Positions 17,892 through 28,095 of a stretch of 64,000 nucleotides of DNA are shown here, piece after piece. The translations under genes were made by a program, and so were the position numbers. The first letter of the stretch is position 1. Each line of letters begins with the position of its first letter. Source of the stretch: Cristatella mucedo (lineage: Eukaryota > Bryozoa > Phylactolaemata > Cristatellidae). Location: contig WPIO01000111.1 of assembly GCA_009760855.2 (NCBI GenBank), positions 969,501 through 1,033,500 of the forward strand, in the 5' to 3' direction. The notes beneath the pieces were generated by a model that searched no databases, was not told the origin of the DNA, and worked only from the letters and a program-made list of their open reading frames with translations.

Positions 17892-18164
17892 TTAATTAAT
17901 TAATCTGAACGCCCTGTTTAGTTTTGGAGTTTTTGATTTTTTTTCTGATAACATTTCATTTATTTTACTTCTGCATTCCATTAGTTTATCACAGGTATCG
18001 CAAATCTCAACGAGAACGGCAGTGTACGAGCTATCCAAGTCTGGAATAAGTTTATCAAGTGAATGCTTTACAATTCTCTAATCTACTCTCTTTAACTTTT
18101 GTAGACAAATTTTAAGAGCCATATCTCTTGATTGTTCGCAACTCAGAATTCTAGAAACATCCAT
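17892..18164 (-). pseudogene. Unknown 90-codon gene, one in-frame stop
   Basis: Start at 18164 follows TTTATATAGA, the strongest form of the element's motif. A TAG at 18078-18080 interrupts the frame after 28 codons, and the frame then continues to the TAA at 17892. Helical, with Cys residues in both halves (RILSCEQS, VEICDTCDKLMECRSK). No family recognised. Confidence 0.4.
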
Positions 18165-18184
18165 TCTATATAAATATTAATTTT

Positions 18185-18349
18185 TTATAGTTCATCTTCT
18201 TCATTTACGTAATTGTATTCATTAGGTTCATCTTCTTCGCTAGCATCTGAATATTCTGACTCATCACTTTCATATTCACTTTCGTATTCTGGATTGTAAT
18301 CAGGATCATCGCTGTCGGACTCTTCATATTCATATTCAACATTTTCCAT
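18185..18349 (-). CDS. Very acidic 54-residue protein
   Basis: Start at 18349 follows TTATAGAA. Nearly the whole protein is Glu, Asp, Tyr, Ser and Asn (YEYEESDSDDPDYNPEYESE). Such acidic tails and mini-proteins can mimic DNA or bind basic proteins; the role here is unknown. The composition could also make it a casual open frame, but the start motif and position favour a gene. Confidence 0.45.
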   Translation of the reverse strand: MENVEYEYEESDSDDPDYNPEYESEYESDESEYSDASEEDEPNEYNYVNEEDEL

Positions 18350-18373
18350 TTCTATAATAATGAATTTTATTTA

Positions 18374-18541
18374 TTAATATAAATTTATTCCTGCCATCTC
18401 AAAAATTAACTCTTCTTCTGCTCTGTCATATTCCATTTCTATTTGTAATTCATATAACTCTTTTGTTGTTTCTCGTATATCATGTTCGACTTTTATTTTT
18501 GCTTCAGGTTCAACAATTTTTTCACTCTTTCGTTTTGGCAT
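18374..18541 (-). CDS. 55-residue protein with basic N-terminus
   Basis: Start 18541 follows TAATATAT, 13 bases after the polymerase frame ends. Begins MPKRKSEK, a possible nuclear localisation signal, and continues as an acidic helix (ELYELQIEMEYDRAEEELIF). Unknown function. Confidence 0.42.
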   Translation of the reverse strand: MPKRKSEKIVEPEAKIKVEHDIRETTKELYELQIEMEYDRAEEELIFEMAGINLY

Positions 18542-18554
18542 ATATATTAGTAGT

Positions 18555-21500
18555 TTAAATTTTCTTTAATTCACCAATATTACAAGTATTGCATCGTCCT
18601 GGATTTAGATTGTTACTTAATGCATCAGCAATTCTATAGTGACCATAAGCATAACTGCAGATTCCACAGTCCAACCAGTATCGTTTTGAATCGAAAGCTG
18701 ACAGTGCTACTTTGTTTTGTTTAATCGTATACATTACATGCTTTTCACTACTAATCAATGATTGTTCACATTTCTTTTCTACCTTTTTATCTAAGCAATT
18801 TTTAAAGTCTTCATGTTTCAAGTGTTTATCAACAACATTTTTGTTAACACCTTTAGCTTTTTTAGATTGTCCTATTTGTTCTTTTTCCTTATCAAGCATT
18901 TCATTCATCTCACAAATTTTTTTAACTATTCCTAATGATTTTCATTTATCATCAAATACTTCTTTATCAGTGTAAATAGTATAAGAGTAAAGTTTTGGTC
19001 TTAGAAAACACATTCATCTAATATTGCTGCTTTTACCTTATCAGTTATCTCATCTTTAAATTTGCCAACAACTTTACTGTTTCCTTTTATAATACTTTTT
19101 GCTTTCTTATCATTCCAAAAAGCATAATCATCTGGAAAAGTATTTAGATCTAATGATTCGGGATAATTGATAAAGTCTTTATAAACATCCTCAGTAAATA
19201 TCTCCATGACGAGTGAATCGGTATCAGTGTACATCAAGTTTATTTTTTATCCATATCTTTTTTCATTGTTAGATAATAGAATTTCTGCATCAATACTTTA
19301 GATAAATCAAGTATGCAAAATCCAACATAGATAGGTTTGTTTAAAGTTATAGATTCCTTACTACTTTCTATGCAAATAATGTTATTAGTTAATATCTTCC
19401 TGTCTACAAATCTTGGACTTCTATAGATTGTATTCATCTTAGCCAACTCTTCATCTACATTTTCATTAAGTAACTCAACATTTTTTTCATCTTTAACATT
19501 TTCCATTGTCTTACCAAAGAATGAATTATTGAGTAATTTAAAGAAATCTTTTTCGAAATCATTTGCTGCTTTACCTCTAAGTTTTGTATTGTTATCAATG
19601 TACAACTCTAGCCAATTGGACTGATCAAACTCTAATACTCTGTGAATATGTGTTAACTCATATCCTAATTTAATACAATTCTTAAGATTAAGATAATGAA
19701 TAACATACTTTTGTTTTGGTTCCAAATCTAATATCAACTTTTCAACTGGATCGTTTCCTCTATTAAAAGAGTTTTGATATTCTGAGTGTTTATTCTTTTT
19801 TATCTGTTTGTTTTCAGGAAGTAAAGGATAATCAGAAAATAAATCATGTTATCTTTTGGACAGTGTATATCAACTTCAAGAACATAACCTTTATTTGATG
19901 AAGGCTTAAATTATTTTTTAACTATATAATTTTTATTTTCATTCCTCAACTTTAGTTTTTGATTTGATAAGAAATTAAAACCTCCAATTGGTAGAGATTG
20001 TTTCATAGCCCAGCCACAGAGATTTGTTGCATCAAAATATAATAAGTATGATTTCAACTTATCTGGATTGAAATTGCTACATCTACTATTATTTGCTTTA
20101 GTTTTACGTTTTGATACTTGTGTCATCCCTCCACGAATTCCTTTTTCAAAGAATAGATACATATCTGGATCAGTTAGTAATTCAAGAACAACTCCTGTAT
20201 ATTTTAATCCTGCTGTCCAAGTTAATTGTGGAGTTGTCATAAACTTTGCAGGATCTATCTGATAATGTGTAATTATTAGGTCGCGAAATCTCTCAAAAAC
20301 ATCTGCTAGTGCTATAACATCAATCGTTAAATATAAATCGTGGTATTCTCTCAATGTTTTTATTTCAAAAGCATTCCAAACTTTCTTTGCATGAGTATAA
20401 TCTTCTTCTGAAATATGTTCACTAATGCTTGAATAAAACTTTTCAATTGGTGGTAAACTTGTCTCATCAAATTTAGCAAAAGAATCCATGTACTCATATG
20501 GATAAATACCTTTTTTTTTGTTAATAATGACAATTTTCTATCATCAATATTTTTAAAGTGTTGTCTCATTATATCGAATTTATCATTTGCTTTAGACAAA
20601 TTTTTTACCAATTTATGAAGTGGATTTTGTAATAATTGATATGAATCTCTAAAACAAAGATTTCCAAAACTTATTGTTAAAAACTTCTCTTTTTTATTTG
20701 CAATTACTTGCTTTTTATCTTTATCGCAATTAAGCGCACTAAAAATCAGATGTGAATCATAAACTCTTAGATTATGAATACAAACAGGAAGTTTAAAGTT
20801 TTTTGGACAAATTCGTAGCTTTTTATTGCATACATCATGTGCCGCGCCTCTATATTTTCCAGTAAGATGACAGTGATCAAGGACTTTTTGATCTTCAGTT
20901 AAACATTTTCCACAAATCCAACAAACAGATGCATTATTGTAATTTTCTCTTTCTTCTTCTGGCATATTTTTTCGATCAAAAACTTTATTTTTTTTAAGTA
21001 CTACTTTTAGATTCTCTATTTGTATTTCACAATCTTTCTTTAAAGACAAAATAAAATCCTTAACACAGTCAGCTCCAAAAGTTTACTTATATTCTGTTAC
21101 AATCTTTCCTTCATGATTTACGATTACATAGCCAGCAGAACAAGGTTTATGTTGATTTACAGATCCTTTTACTGATTCTTCTGGTTTATCAATTGTTCCT
21201 AGTAAACATTCAAAGTCTGCATATGCTGGTAATGGCGATTTAATCATTTCGTCAAAATTTCTAAACATAACTAAATCTCCTGTGCCATCCTTTCTTTTAT
21301 TAGCCACTGGCATTTTTATTCTTGAAGTCCCACAATTCTCTGAATTACAACCTGCAACATGTTTATCCAACTTTTCTTGTTCATGAAACCTTGAGAGACA
21401 TCTCTTACAAAATAATCTTGTTCTACCACTATCTTTATCTGTTCTACAAAGTGCATTAAAATTTGTTACTAATACATAGTGAGATCTTCCTCTATAAGAA

Positions 21501-22576
21501 TAAAGAAGCAAATCTATATGTTTTTCACCTTCCTCTGAACAAACAATTAATGGATAAACTGAGTTGTTATACTCGTAAACATTTATTGAAACATTGAATA
21601 ATTTTGCAAGTTTTGGAATATCTTCTGCTCTAATTGATACGCTGCCATTGACCATAAACTGATTTCTTGGATCTTTATCATCTATAGGAAAGAATAAATG
21701 TTTTATTAGAGGTAGTATATCAGAATATTTGTCAAGCATTATTTGTCTTAAATCATGAATTGCTTCTGGATGATTCTCTCTAGGATGTAATGCTCGCAGA
21801 ACACACCACAATGCACAAAAATTGTCATCTGTGTTTTTTATATTTATAACACATCTCTTATTTCTTAACTTGATTGGTAATTCACAATACGAGCCTCCAA
21901 TTTGTGGAACAAAGACTGTAAACTTTGCAAATGCATTAGATATCCCAACAATTCTACAAGAAGAACCACCTTCGTTCCATTCATCTACAGTTTTATTAAT
22001 CTTTGAAAAATGTTTGTCAATTATTGAATTAAAATGAGAAACTCTACTTAACGCTATTGGTGAAAGACCATTAATTGGAGCATAGATAATATCTTTCTTA
22101 GCATTTTCTATTTTTAATTGTAGAAGAAGACTCGTTTTTACATTGCCATATTGACTAGAGATATCTTTCATAACATTTAATAATCCAGGAGATGCCTTTT
22201 TCTTAAATACTTCTAAATCTGCATCTTCTGCATCAAAACCTTCATACTCATAATCTATTAAACTACCACTAGTAATCTTTCTACCTAAAAACAATCCACT
22301 AGTATCAATCTTACAAAGACGTTTTGCTTCTTTATAGAAACAATTTTTACTTTCTGATTTTTTCGGGTTAATTATTTTATTAACAGAAAGACGTTCAATC
22401 AATTCTTATATATCAACTGCAGAAACTGGATAATGAACAATTCTAGTTGACTTGCCATACTTCTTAGTAAAAGAAGGTTTAACATTAAAACGCTGCTCAT
22501 AAGAAAATACTAATCTTTTTGCATGGTCGTTGAGTGATTCTCCCTCACGCCATGAAAATGAATTTATTTCAGACAT
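18555..22576 (-). pseudogene. pPolB: Protein-primed family B DNA polymerase, multiply broken
   Basis: Replicates the element. In order: an N-terminal domain with an OTU-like pattern (NTDDNFCALWCVLRALHP with Cys, and a later His in SHYVLVTN); a zinc finger (FCKRCLSRFHEQEKLDKHVA); exonuclease I (YADFECLL); an EndoVII-like zinc module (CWICGKCLTEDQKVLDHCHL); exonuclease II (NLRVYDSHLIF); exonuclease III (YHDLYLTIDV); polymerase motif A (YFDATNLCGWAM); motif B (LLNNSFFGKTMEN); motif C (MYTDTDSLV); and the C-terminal thumb. About 1,300 codons. Breaks: stops at 22406, 21083, 19911, 19247 (all TAA) and 18942 (TGA); frame changes near 20513, 19853, 19262 and 19008, several in A or T runs. Start 22576 is the ATG in the TATAATATAT context. 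All catalytic motifs persist, so the decay is young or partly artefactual. Confidence 0.93.
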
Positions 22577-22620
22577 CTTATAATATATAAATATTTTTCT
22601 TTCAATCAAATTAAGAAAAT

Positions 22621-22845
22621 CTGAAAAAATTTACTATAATATATAATAACTAATTTTTTGGAATATTGTTTATTGTTTTCCATTTCGCCGAACCAACACC
22701 TGTTGGAGTAGGATTCGATTTTTCTTTTTCGGACACAGACACTCAGGAGGGCCACTTCAAAAGGAGACCGAGCGATCGCGAGGTCAAATTTTGGAGTGTG
22801 CTCGAGTGAGGGTCAGGGTGCGAAATGGAAAAATCACATACTACT
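22621..22845 (-). repeat. Right terminal inverted repeat of the Polinton
   Basis: Partner of the left repeat, ending ACATACTACT at 22845. Homology stops abruptly at the inner CTG (22621-22623), matching the CAG at 319-321 on the left. The near identity of the two arms shows that little time has passed since the last replication or gene conversion of the element. Confidence 0.95.
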
Positions 22846-22850
22846 AGCCT
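22846..22850. repeat. Target-site duplication, right
   Basis: AGCCT directly follows the CT terminus and matches 92-96. It supports insertion by integrase and fixes the element's right boundary. Confidence 0.85.
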
Positions 22851-24017
22851 CTGCTCGGAATTGCGACATTCCGTCCCGACTCCTGTAATTTGCTGCTTGC
22901 ATGTTTCCTTGTAGCTTACCTAGTATGCTGCTTCACCTGAGCCCACAATTGCCATTTGGGCGGGTGTCCGTGACAACCGTTGCCAAAGCGAGCGGGCTGT
23001 GCCCGCCCACGCTCACCAACCGCACAGAAAGTTCGGTTGCCGAACCATATACCCATAGCCATACTCAGTAGCCATACTCTTACTCATACTCATAACCAGA
23101 TTGCCTTTGAGGCGGAGATTGCATTGGATCGCCCACTCAGGCAGGCATCACGTCGCCATCAGCAGGCTTTTTCTTACGCTTGCCGCCCTCGATCTCGGCA
23201 GCTTTGCCGCTCATCGCGATTCGGAGGCGTTTGGCAATTTTGATTTGAACTTTTAATGCGCCCGCCATCCCAGTCCCGATCCGACGCCGAGGAATCCGGC
23301 GGACGATCTGATCAAAACTTTCGACCGGAAACTCCTCACAAAACTCCACTTTTGACTCCGCCAGAGCTGCGGGCAAAATCGAGCGCTTGAACTCCTAAAG
23401 GCCTCCATAAGTGGGAACTTTGTTAAGCAGGCCTAATCGTGCGCCCAGACGTAAGGTACGGTATGCGTGCGTATGGGTGCGGGTACCCTGTTTTCAGGCT
23501 CGGGTACTTGAAAGTATTACCGTCTTGATTCAGAGCCTTAGCATAGTTTTTCATTAGTCCAAGCTTTGTATGCAAGGTAGGAAGAAGCACTTTCTCGTTA
23601 TCGCCAAGAGGAGGCTTTCAGAGGTTGTCACATCCAGGCTCTGGCCAGTCTTACTTTCGGTAATGAAAAGCATCAGCTCAACTTTTCCACAGACATCCAA
23701 AGCACGGCTATTTTGTGTAGCCACCTTGAAGTCCAAGCAGAAGAGCAACGGCCTTTAAATCTCCGCATAGCTGCCGCTGGTATTGATCTTATTTTATTAT
23801 ATCGAGAGACGAGTACTCCATCGCACACGCCGACCTAGTACCGATGGGTAGATGCTCAGATTGTGTGAGATTTCTTGGAGGTAATCTCCCACTAGGAATT
23901 TTCCTAAGCAGATTGTCAATGGAGTGAGCAGGAATATTCTATAGTTACAAAAGAAACCACGGATTCGTACGCCAAATTCTTCACTGTCTGCTTATGGAAA
24001 TGTCTTCCCCAGTCTAA
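22851..24017. other. Host DNA right of the Polinton, no clear gene
   Basis: Mixed sequence with a GC-rich stretch at about 22960-23400. One minus-strand open frame (23376-23137) codes for a basic protein ending KRKKKPADGD and could be read as an exon, since TTTTGCCCGCAG, an acceptor-like site, lies at its upstream edge. There is no supporting homology I recognise, and base composition alone could produce it. Nothing else was found. Confidence 0.3.
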
Positions 24018-24219
24018 ACATACTTGCATGCTGACCGAGTGCATGCTGACCACGTGCATGTTACCCCTAACCAATTTATTCTTGCAGTACTAAGCGTGCT
24101 GCTACCACTAACCATTCGATCGTGCTTCCTTTGCAGCCAGTATAAAGTGCCTAGAAAGAGATACAGTTCTCTGACGGCGCTATACCGAATGTATTAATAT
24201 TATTATTATTATTATTACA
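24018..24219 (+). mobile_element. LINE family A, 3' end fragment
   Basis: Shows the family-A 3' UTR words (CATGCTGAC...GTGCATG...ACCCCTAACCA), then the terminal hairpin region AAAGTGCCTAGAAAGAGATA / GTTCTCTGACGGCGCT and an (ATT)n tail. Confidence 0.75.
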
Positions 24220-24239
24220 CCGTTCTTTCTTGCACTTAG

Positions 24240-24600
24240 CCACTCCTATTTCCCATATTTGCTGCTTTCTCCGAGCGCAGCGTGAAGACGGCGGGCGAAG
24301 CTTTTCCGGTCCTTGATGCGTCAGCAGTTCGGTAGCGCCGCCACCGCGACGGTCCCGTCGGCGTGGCGCTCGCGCGAGCGCGCGCGAGGTCTACCGAATG
24401 AAGCGCGCCCGCACTGCCCGCCGCCGCTCGCCGAAAGCGAGCGGCGGCGCGACGAGCCTCACCTCGCGGGATATTCATCGCAAAATATAATCTCGCCTGA
24501 TGAAAGGCGCGAAAAGCAGTGGACGTCGCAGCCGTAAGCGGCAGCCGGCTCTTCTCTCTCCCCCCCCCCAGCGCGCGCGTTCGCGCTCGCTCGTCCACGC
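24240..24600. other. CpG-rich segment
   Basis: Strikingly GC- and CpG-rich, with runs such as GCGCTCGCGCGAGCGCGCGC. Several open frames cross it on both strands, but this is expected from the composition. It could be a promoter-type CpG island or a simple GC-rich repeat. It joins directly to a LINE-B copy. Confidence 0.35.
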
Positions 24601-25130
24601 GCTACCTCTGCTGAAAGAGCTAGTATGGTTGCCGGTTGAGCAACGGATACAGAGCAAAGTTCTTACGCTGACCCACAAGGCCCGCCACGGCTTGGCTCCT
24701 TCGTACCTAGCTGAACTGCTGCATCAGTTTCAGCCTGTTCGCGGCCTCAGATCCTGTGTGGACAATAAATTATCTGTCCCATTCCTCCGCTTAAAGACCG
24801 TCGGCAGCAGAAGCTTTAGCTCTGCAGGTCCTAGACTGCGGAACTCGCTTCCACAATTCTTACGAAACGACAACTACTCTTCTACTGCCGACTATGACAC
24901 ATCTTTTTCAGCCGTCCTGAGCTGCTACTTCTATGCTACTCACTACCTCGACTGCTCTCCTGACTCTGCTATGCTTCCCACTTTTTCTTTGTTGCGTGAG
25001 ACGAAGTCTGTTGGCTATCGAATGCGTACCGAAAGACGCTTAGGCTGTCAGTGCGCTATACACAACTCTCCTGCGTAACACCCACATAGTCTTTGTGACT
25101 TTGTGGAGTTACAGACGGAGATACATTACG
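24601..25130 (+). mobile_element. LINE family B, C-terminal fragment
   Basis: Codes for the reverse-transcriptase C-terminal region ([20 protein letters not shown] ... [20 protein letters not shown] ... [15 protein letters not shown]) ending NSPA-stop, followed by the family-B 3' end (CACCCACATAGTC, GGAGTTACAGACGGAGATAC). 5' truncated, as usual for LINEs. The frame is open over this stretch. Confidence 0.85.
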
Positions 25131-25545
25131 TTACATTTGCTACAAAAGAAGTACGATTGATATGGTTAGTGGCAGCATGCCCAGTGTCACAGAGAACCAC
25201 TAAATGCTGCGACAAAAAGATGTGTTTTTAGTTTCTTTCTGAATGTAGACAAGTCGGGAGATGTCGTGACACAAGTCAGGAGTGAGTTCCAGGCTTTGGG
25301 AGCATATGAACTAAATGCACGGTCTCCAAATTATTTTACATTTGTACTAAGTATGGATAAACACTTAGATTCCAAAAAGCATGTGCTAAGAAGCTTGGCC
25401 TGGTGAGGGAGTAGATCTGATAGATAGGCTCGAGCCAGAGAGTGATGGAACCTAAACCTGATTGACAAAACCTTGAAGTCGATGCGTTGCTTGACTGTTA
25501 GCCAGTGAAGGTCGGCGAGAAGCGGTTAACCGTAACTTCCCAACG
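25131..25545 (-). mobile_element. LINE family A fragment
   Basis: Reverse-strand family-A sequence: 3' UTR words, then the region coding for the C-terminal SYAPKAWNSL-type segment, seen here as its complement (GAGTTCCAGGCTTTGGGAGC). The hairpin tail is missing; it abuts the end of the LINE-B copy. Confidence 0.7.
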
Positions 25546-26790
25546 GTAAACTTTTTGCAACATGCTGAGGCACGTCGACTGACCTACTACCGCAACGAGT
25601 ACTTAACAGCGCTTTGAGTTAAGCATGGGTTTGATATCCGAGTGTTGAAAAGGCGAATGCCTGATGCAGGGAGGTTCTCACTGACAGAAGGAGGTTCTCA
25701 CTGCCAGGGAAGCCTGCTGGTAGGTAGGCCGAGGTTATGTACCCAGGTTAGGTTCAGCTGGCTATGACAGGACAGCTTTAAGGTGATAAGGCTCACCGGC
25801 TAGGCCGAGGTTTGACTTATGGTCATGGTCGGATATACTATGATGAAAGGTCGCCGGGGCTCTTGGGTAGCGGAAGTTGGTCGACCGAGTCGGGTTGAAA
25901 GCTCCCGGTCTCGCCCAGTTATGCATCGGGAATGGTGCATGCGTACTCTGGCGGTGCTGCCACGCACGCAAGGTGACGAGTTCCCAAGGCCCAAGGGGAG
26001 CTGGATAGCACGCTCGATTTTACGGCTTGAGTATTCCGCATTTCCCCTGTAGCGAGTTGTTCGATGCCTCCCTCCGTGAGCTGGCGCCTTCGGCGAGCTG
26101 AGTTGTACCATCATAGTGAATCCCCGTTAATGCAGTCTATGTCGTACCAATGTCGTATTGGCTTGTGTGAATTGTCGGTGGCATTCAAGATTGCTCCTGC
26201 CAGGGATTGTCCTCCCATTCGGGAGAGTTGGCCTCGTGCTTCCTGTTCCCCCCGTAGCTTGCTGTAATGATAACAATAATACACTCGATAAAGCACCCCC
26301 AGATAACTCAATCTCTTACTCGGCGCTTACCTAAGGTCCACCAGTAGTTTTGTTTAGTTTCCCTGATGTTGGCACATGCGCTATTACACAGAGGTCTGAT
26401 CGGACGGCCGCTCGTCTTACCCTAGCACAGAGGCATAGCGGGGCTTGGACAGAACTAGCCTCTACCTTTAGATCTCGGCTGCATGATGGCCGCGAAACTC
26501 GCACCAGTTCGGGTAGCGCCACAATGCGTCCAATGTCCAAAGACCTGAAGCTGGCAACTCGCCGACGATAAAAACACTGCAATCGATATACTGTATAACA
26601 ACGCCGTGTTAGTAAAAGCACAACACCTGCCTGTATTGTATGTCTTATACGTGCACACGCAACTTCCAGCCTTGTGACTAAGGGGCTGCTTGATGCAGCT
26701 CAAGCTCAGTGCTCGACTCACTGCCGACCTGCAAGCCACTGCTTGAGCAGAACGACTGTGGACTGGCACAAGCGTTCTTTTGTTTGTGAC
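25525..26790. repeat. Dispersed repeat D, copy 1
   Basis: Sequence recurs in diverged form at 54880-56110. Corresponding landmarks are the GTGCTGAGG-like segment (25560 and 54917), the CAGGGAGGTTCTCACTGAC segment (25668 and 55165), the GCAACTCGCCGACGATAAAA segment (26550 and 55280) and the CACTGCCGACCTGCAAGCC segment (26718 and 56038). It has no recognised coding capacity. A LINE-A tail (26263-26335, minus) is inserted in this copy. Confidence 0.55.
26263..26335 (-). mobile_element. LINE family A tail fragment
   Basis: AATAATACACTCGATAAAGC, then ACTCAATCTCTTACTCGGCG: complement of the family hairpin and tail. Confidence 0.55.
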
Positions 26791-27170
26791 ATCAAATTGA
26801 ATGTGGGATCGCTTTATGCAAGGAAAACCAGGTGACACTTCGCCGGCGGAGACAGGGCTTCCACACGGCATAGCAGTAGCCCATGTAGTCTGAACTATCG
26901 TCGCGAATGGCACAGAACGCTAGCCGACGTGCAACGCCACCAGTATATTCCACCTCTACGCGGAGCAGGGCGAAGCACAACTCTACTCTCCCCTCTCGCC
27001 TACCGAAGTCCCCCGACTCCTTTGTCAAAACAACCACTAATAGCACGTCCTGGCTGCTTACCGCATCGAGTGTCACAGCCCACTCGTACAGCGATCACGG
27101 GCAGTGTCATCAAATAAAACCACAGCCCAGGCTCGTCTGCTGTAGCTCCTATCGTCTCCCGGACCTATTG
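26791..27170. other. Unassigned host DNA
   Basis: No repeat family or gene recognised. Open frames on both strands overlap each other and look incidental. Confidence 0.4.
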
Positions 27171-27545
27171 TTATTCTCAATCTTTCAGTCTATCGTGATC
27201 AATGATATCGAAGGCAGCTGATAGATCTTGCAGCCCTAGGATACTAACATTTCCGTCATCGTGGCAGCATAAGATGTCATTGGTCATACGGAGGATAGCA
27301 GTTTCAGTGAAGTGTTGCCGCTTGAACCCCGATTTAAACTTTTCTGATATTTTAACCTTGTCAACGTATATTACCAGCTGCCTAGCTAAAATGTCTCTAA
27401 GTGTATTGTACAAAAAAGGAATAAGAGGAGCTGGTCGCTAGTTTGCAAGGACCTTTGTATCTAATCCAGGCTTTTTAAGTTTCGGCCTAATGACGGCCGG
27501 TTTGAAGAACTTGGTTACAGCCCTTCTATAGGCTCCTCGAGATTA
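27171..27545 (-). mobile_element. Reverse-transcriptase fragment of a non-LTR retrotransposon
   Basis: Complement codes for KFKSGFKRQHFTETAILRMT, then VSILGLQDLSAAFDIIDHDR, the fingers/palm entry of a CR1/Jockey-type reverse transcriptase with the first catalytic Asp region (LDLSAAFD-like). It resembles the equivalent part of the degenerate copy at 59300, so it may be family B. 5' truncated and decayed. Confidence 0.7.
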
Positions 27546-28095
27546 AGCAGAAGATACGGCGACTTTGTCGATGGTTGCGTGTATTAGTAATAATATTTTT
27601 TTTATAGTGCCATCAGAGAACTTACTATGCTTCTAGGTACTTTATATATGCTGTAACGGAAGCATGATCGTAAGATAAGCCTTTGCATGCCTATCGGGGT
27701 GGAACTAGCAAAATCCGTCTCCTGATGCTAATCCAGTTAGGTCATAAAGCAGCTCCTTTAAAGCCTGCTTAAGAAAATGGGGCAGATATAAATCAGCAGC
27801 CGCAGCTAGGTACTCTTGGATGAATCACGTTTGAGAAGCTGCTTTGCAGGCTTTTTCTTTGGGCTTCGACTGGCGGTATACTGGCCTCCTGCAGGCCATC
27901 TTGGAGGTGGATGCTGCACGGCAGTCATCAAACTAACAAAACATGCTTGTACAGCAGTTTACGAAACTTTTTTAGTTTAGTTTAGTTTAGAAACGTTGCT
28001 AGTAAATTCTGATCCGTCCGTTTCAAGTCGCTTCATTTGGGCACACTCAACGAGGCCTCATTTCCAGCTGAGCTCTTGCCGACCTACTGCCCTTG
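27490..28095. repeat. Segmental duplication, block a, copy 1
   Basis: Closely matches 45420-45975, for example GGCTCCTCGAGATTAAGCAGAAGATACGG at the start and GGCCATCTTGGAGGTGGATG near 27894 and 45806. Copy 1 contains an extra (TTTAG)n tract at about 27970-27990 that is absent from copy 2. Confidence 0.8.

Larger units (their letters stand above)
97..22845. mobile_element. Complete Polinton/Maverick (adintovirus-like) element
   Basis: A self-synthesising DNA transposon with virus genes. Seen: 225-bp terminal inverted repeats, AG...CT termini, a 5-bp direct duplication outside both ends, and inside them the diagnostic set of family B protein-primed polymerase, rve integrase, A32/FtsK-like packaging ATPase, adenain-type protease, capsid-like and penton-like genes. 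The body is visibly more AT-rich than the flanks and genes are packed with gaps of a few to some tens of bases. The total length of about 22.7 kb is at the large end for Polintons. Many genes carry stops or frameshifts, so this copy is probably not autonomous. The integrase and polymerase lie at opposite ends, both reading leftward. It could equally be called an endogenous adintovirus; the boundary between the two names is a matter of convention. Confidence 0.96.

Noticed and set aside
97-22845. Alternative genetic code (UAA/UAG as Gln) for the Polinton
   Set aside because: Intact long genes end in TAA and contain no internal TAA/TAG, frameshifts coexist with the stops, and TGA stops occur as well. 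Decay explains it more simply.
24236-24598. Arg/Ala-rich open frames on both strands
   Set aside because: They follow from the GC-rich composition, overlap each other and end in a LINE.
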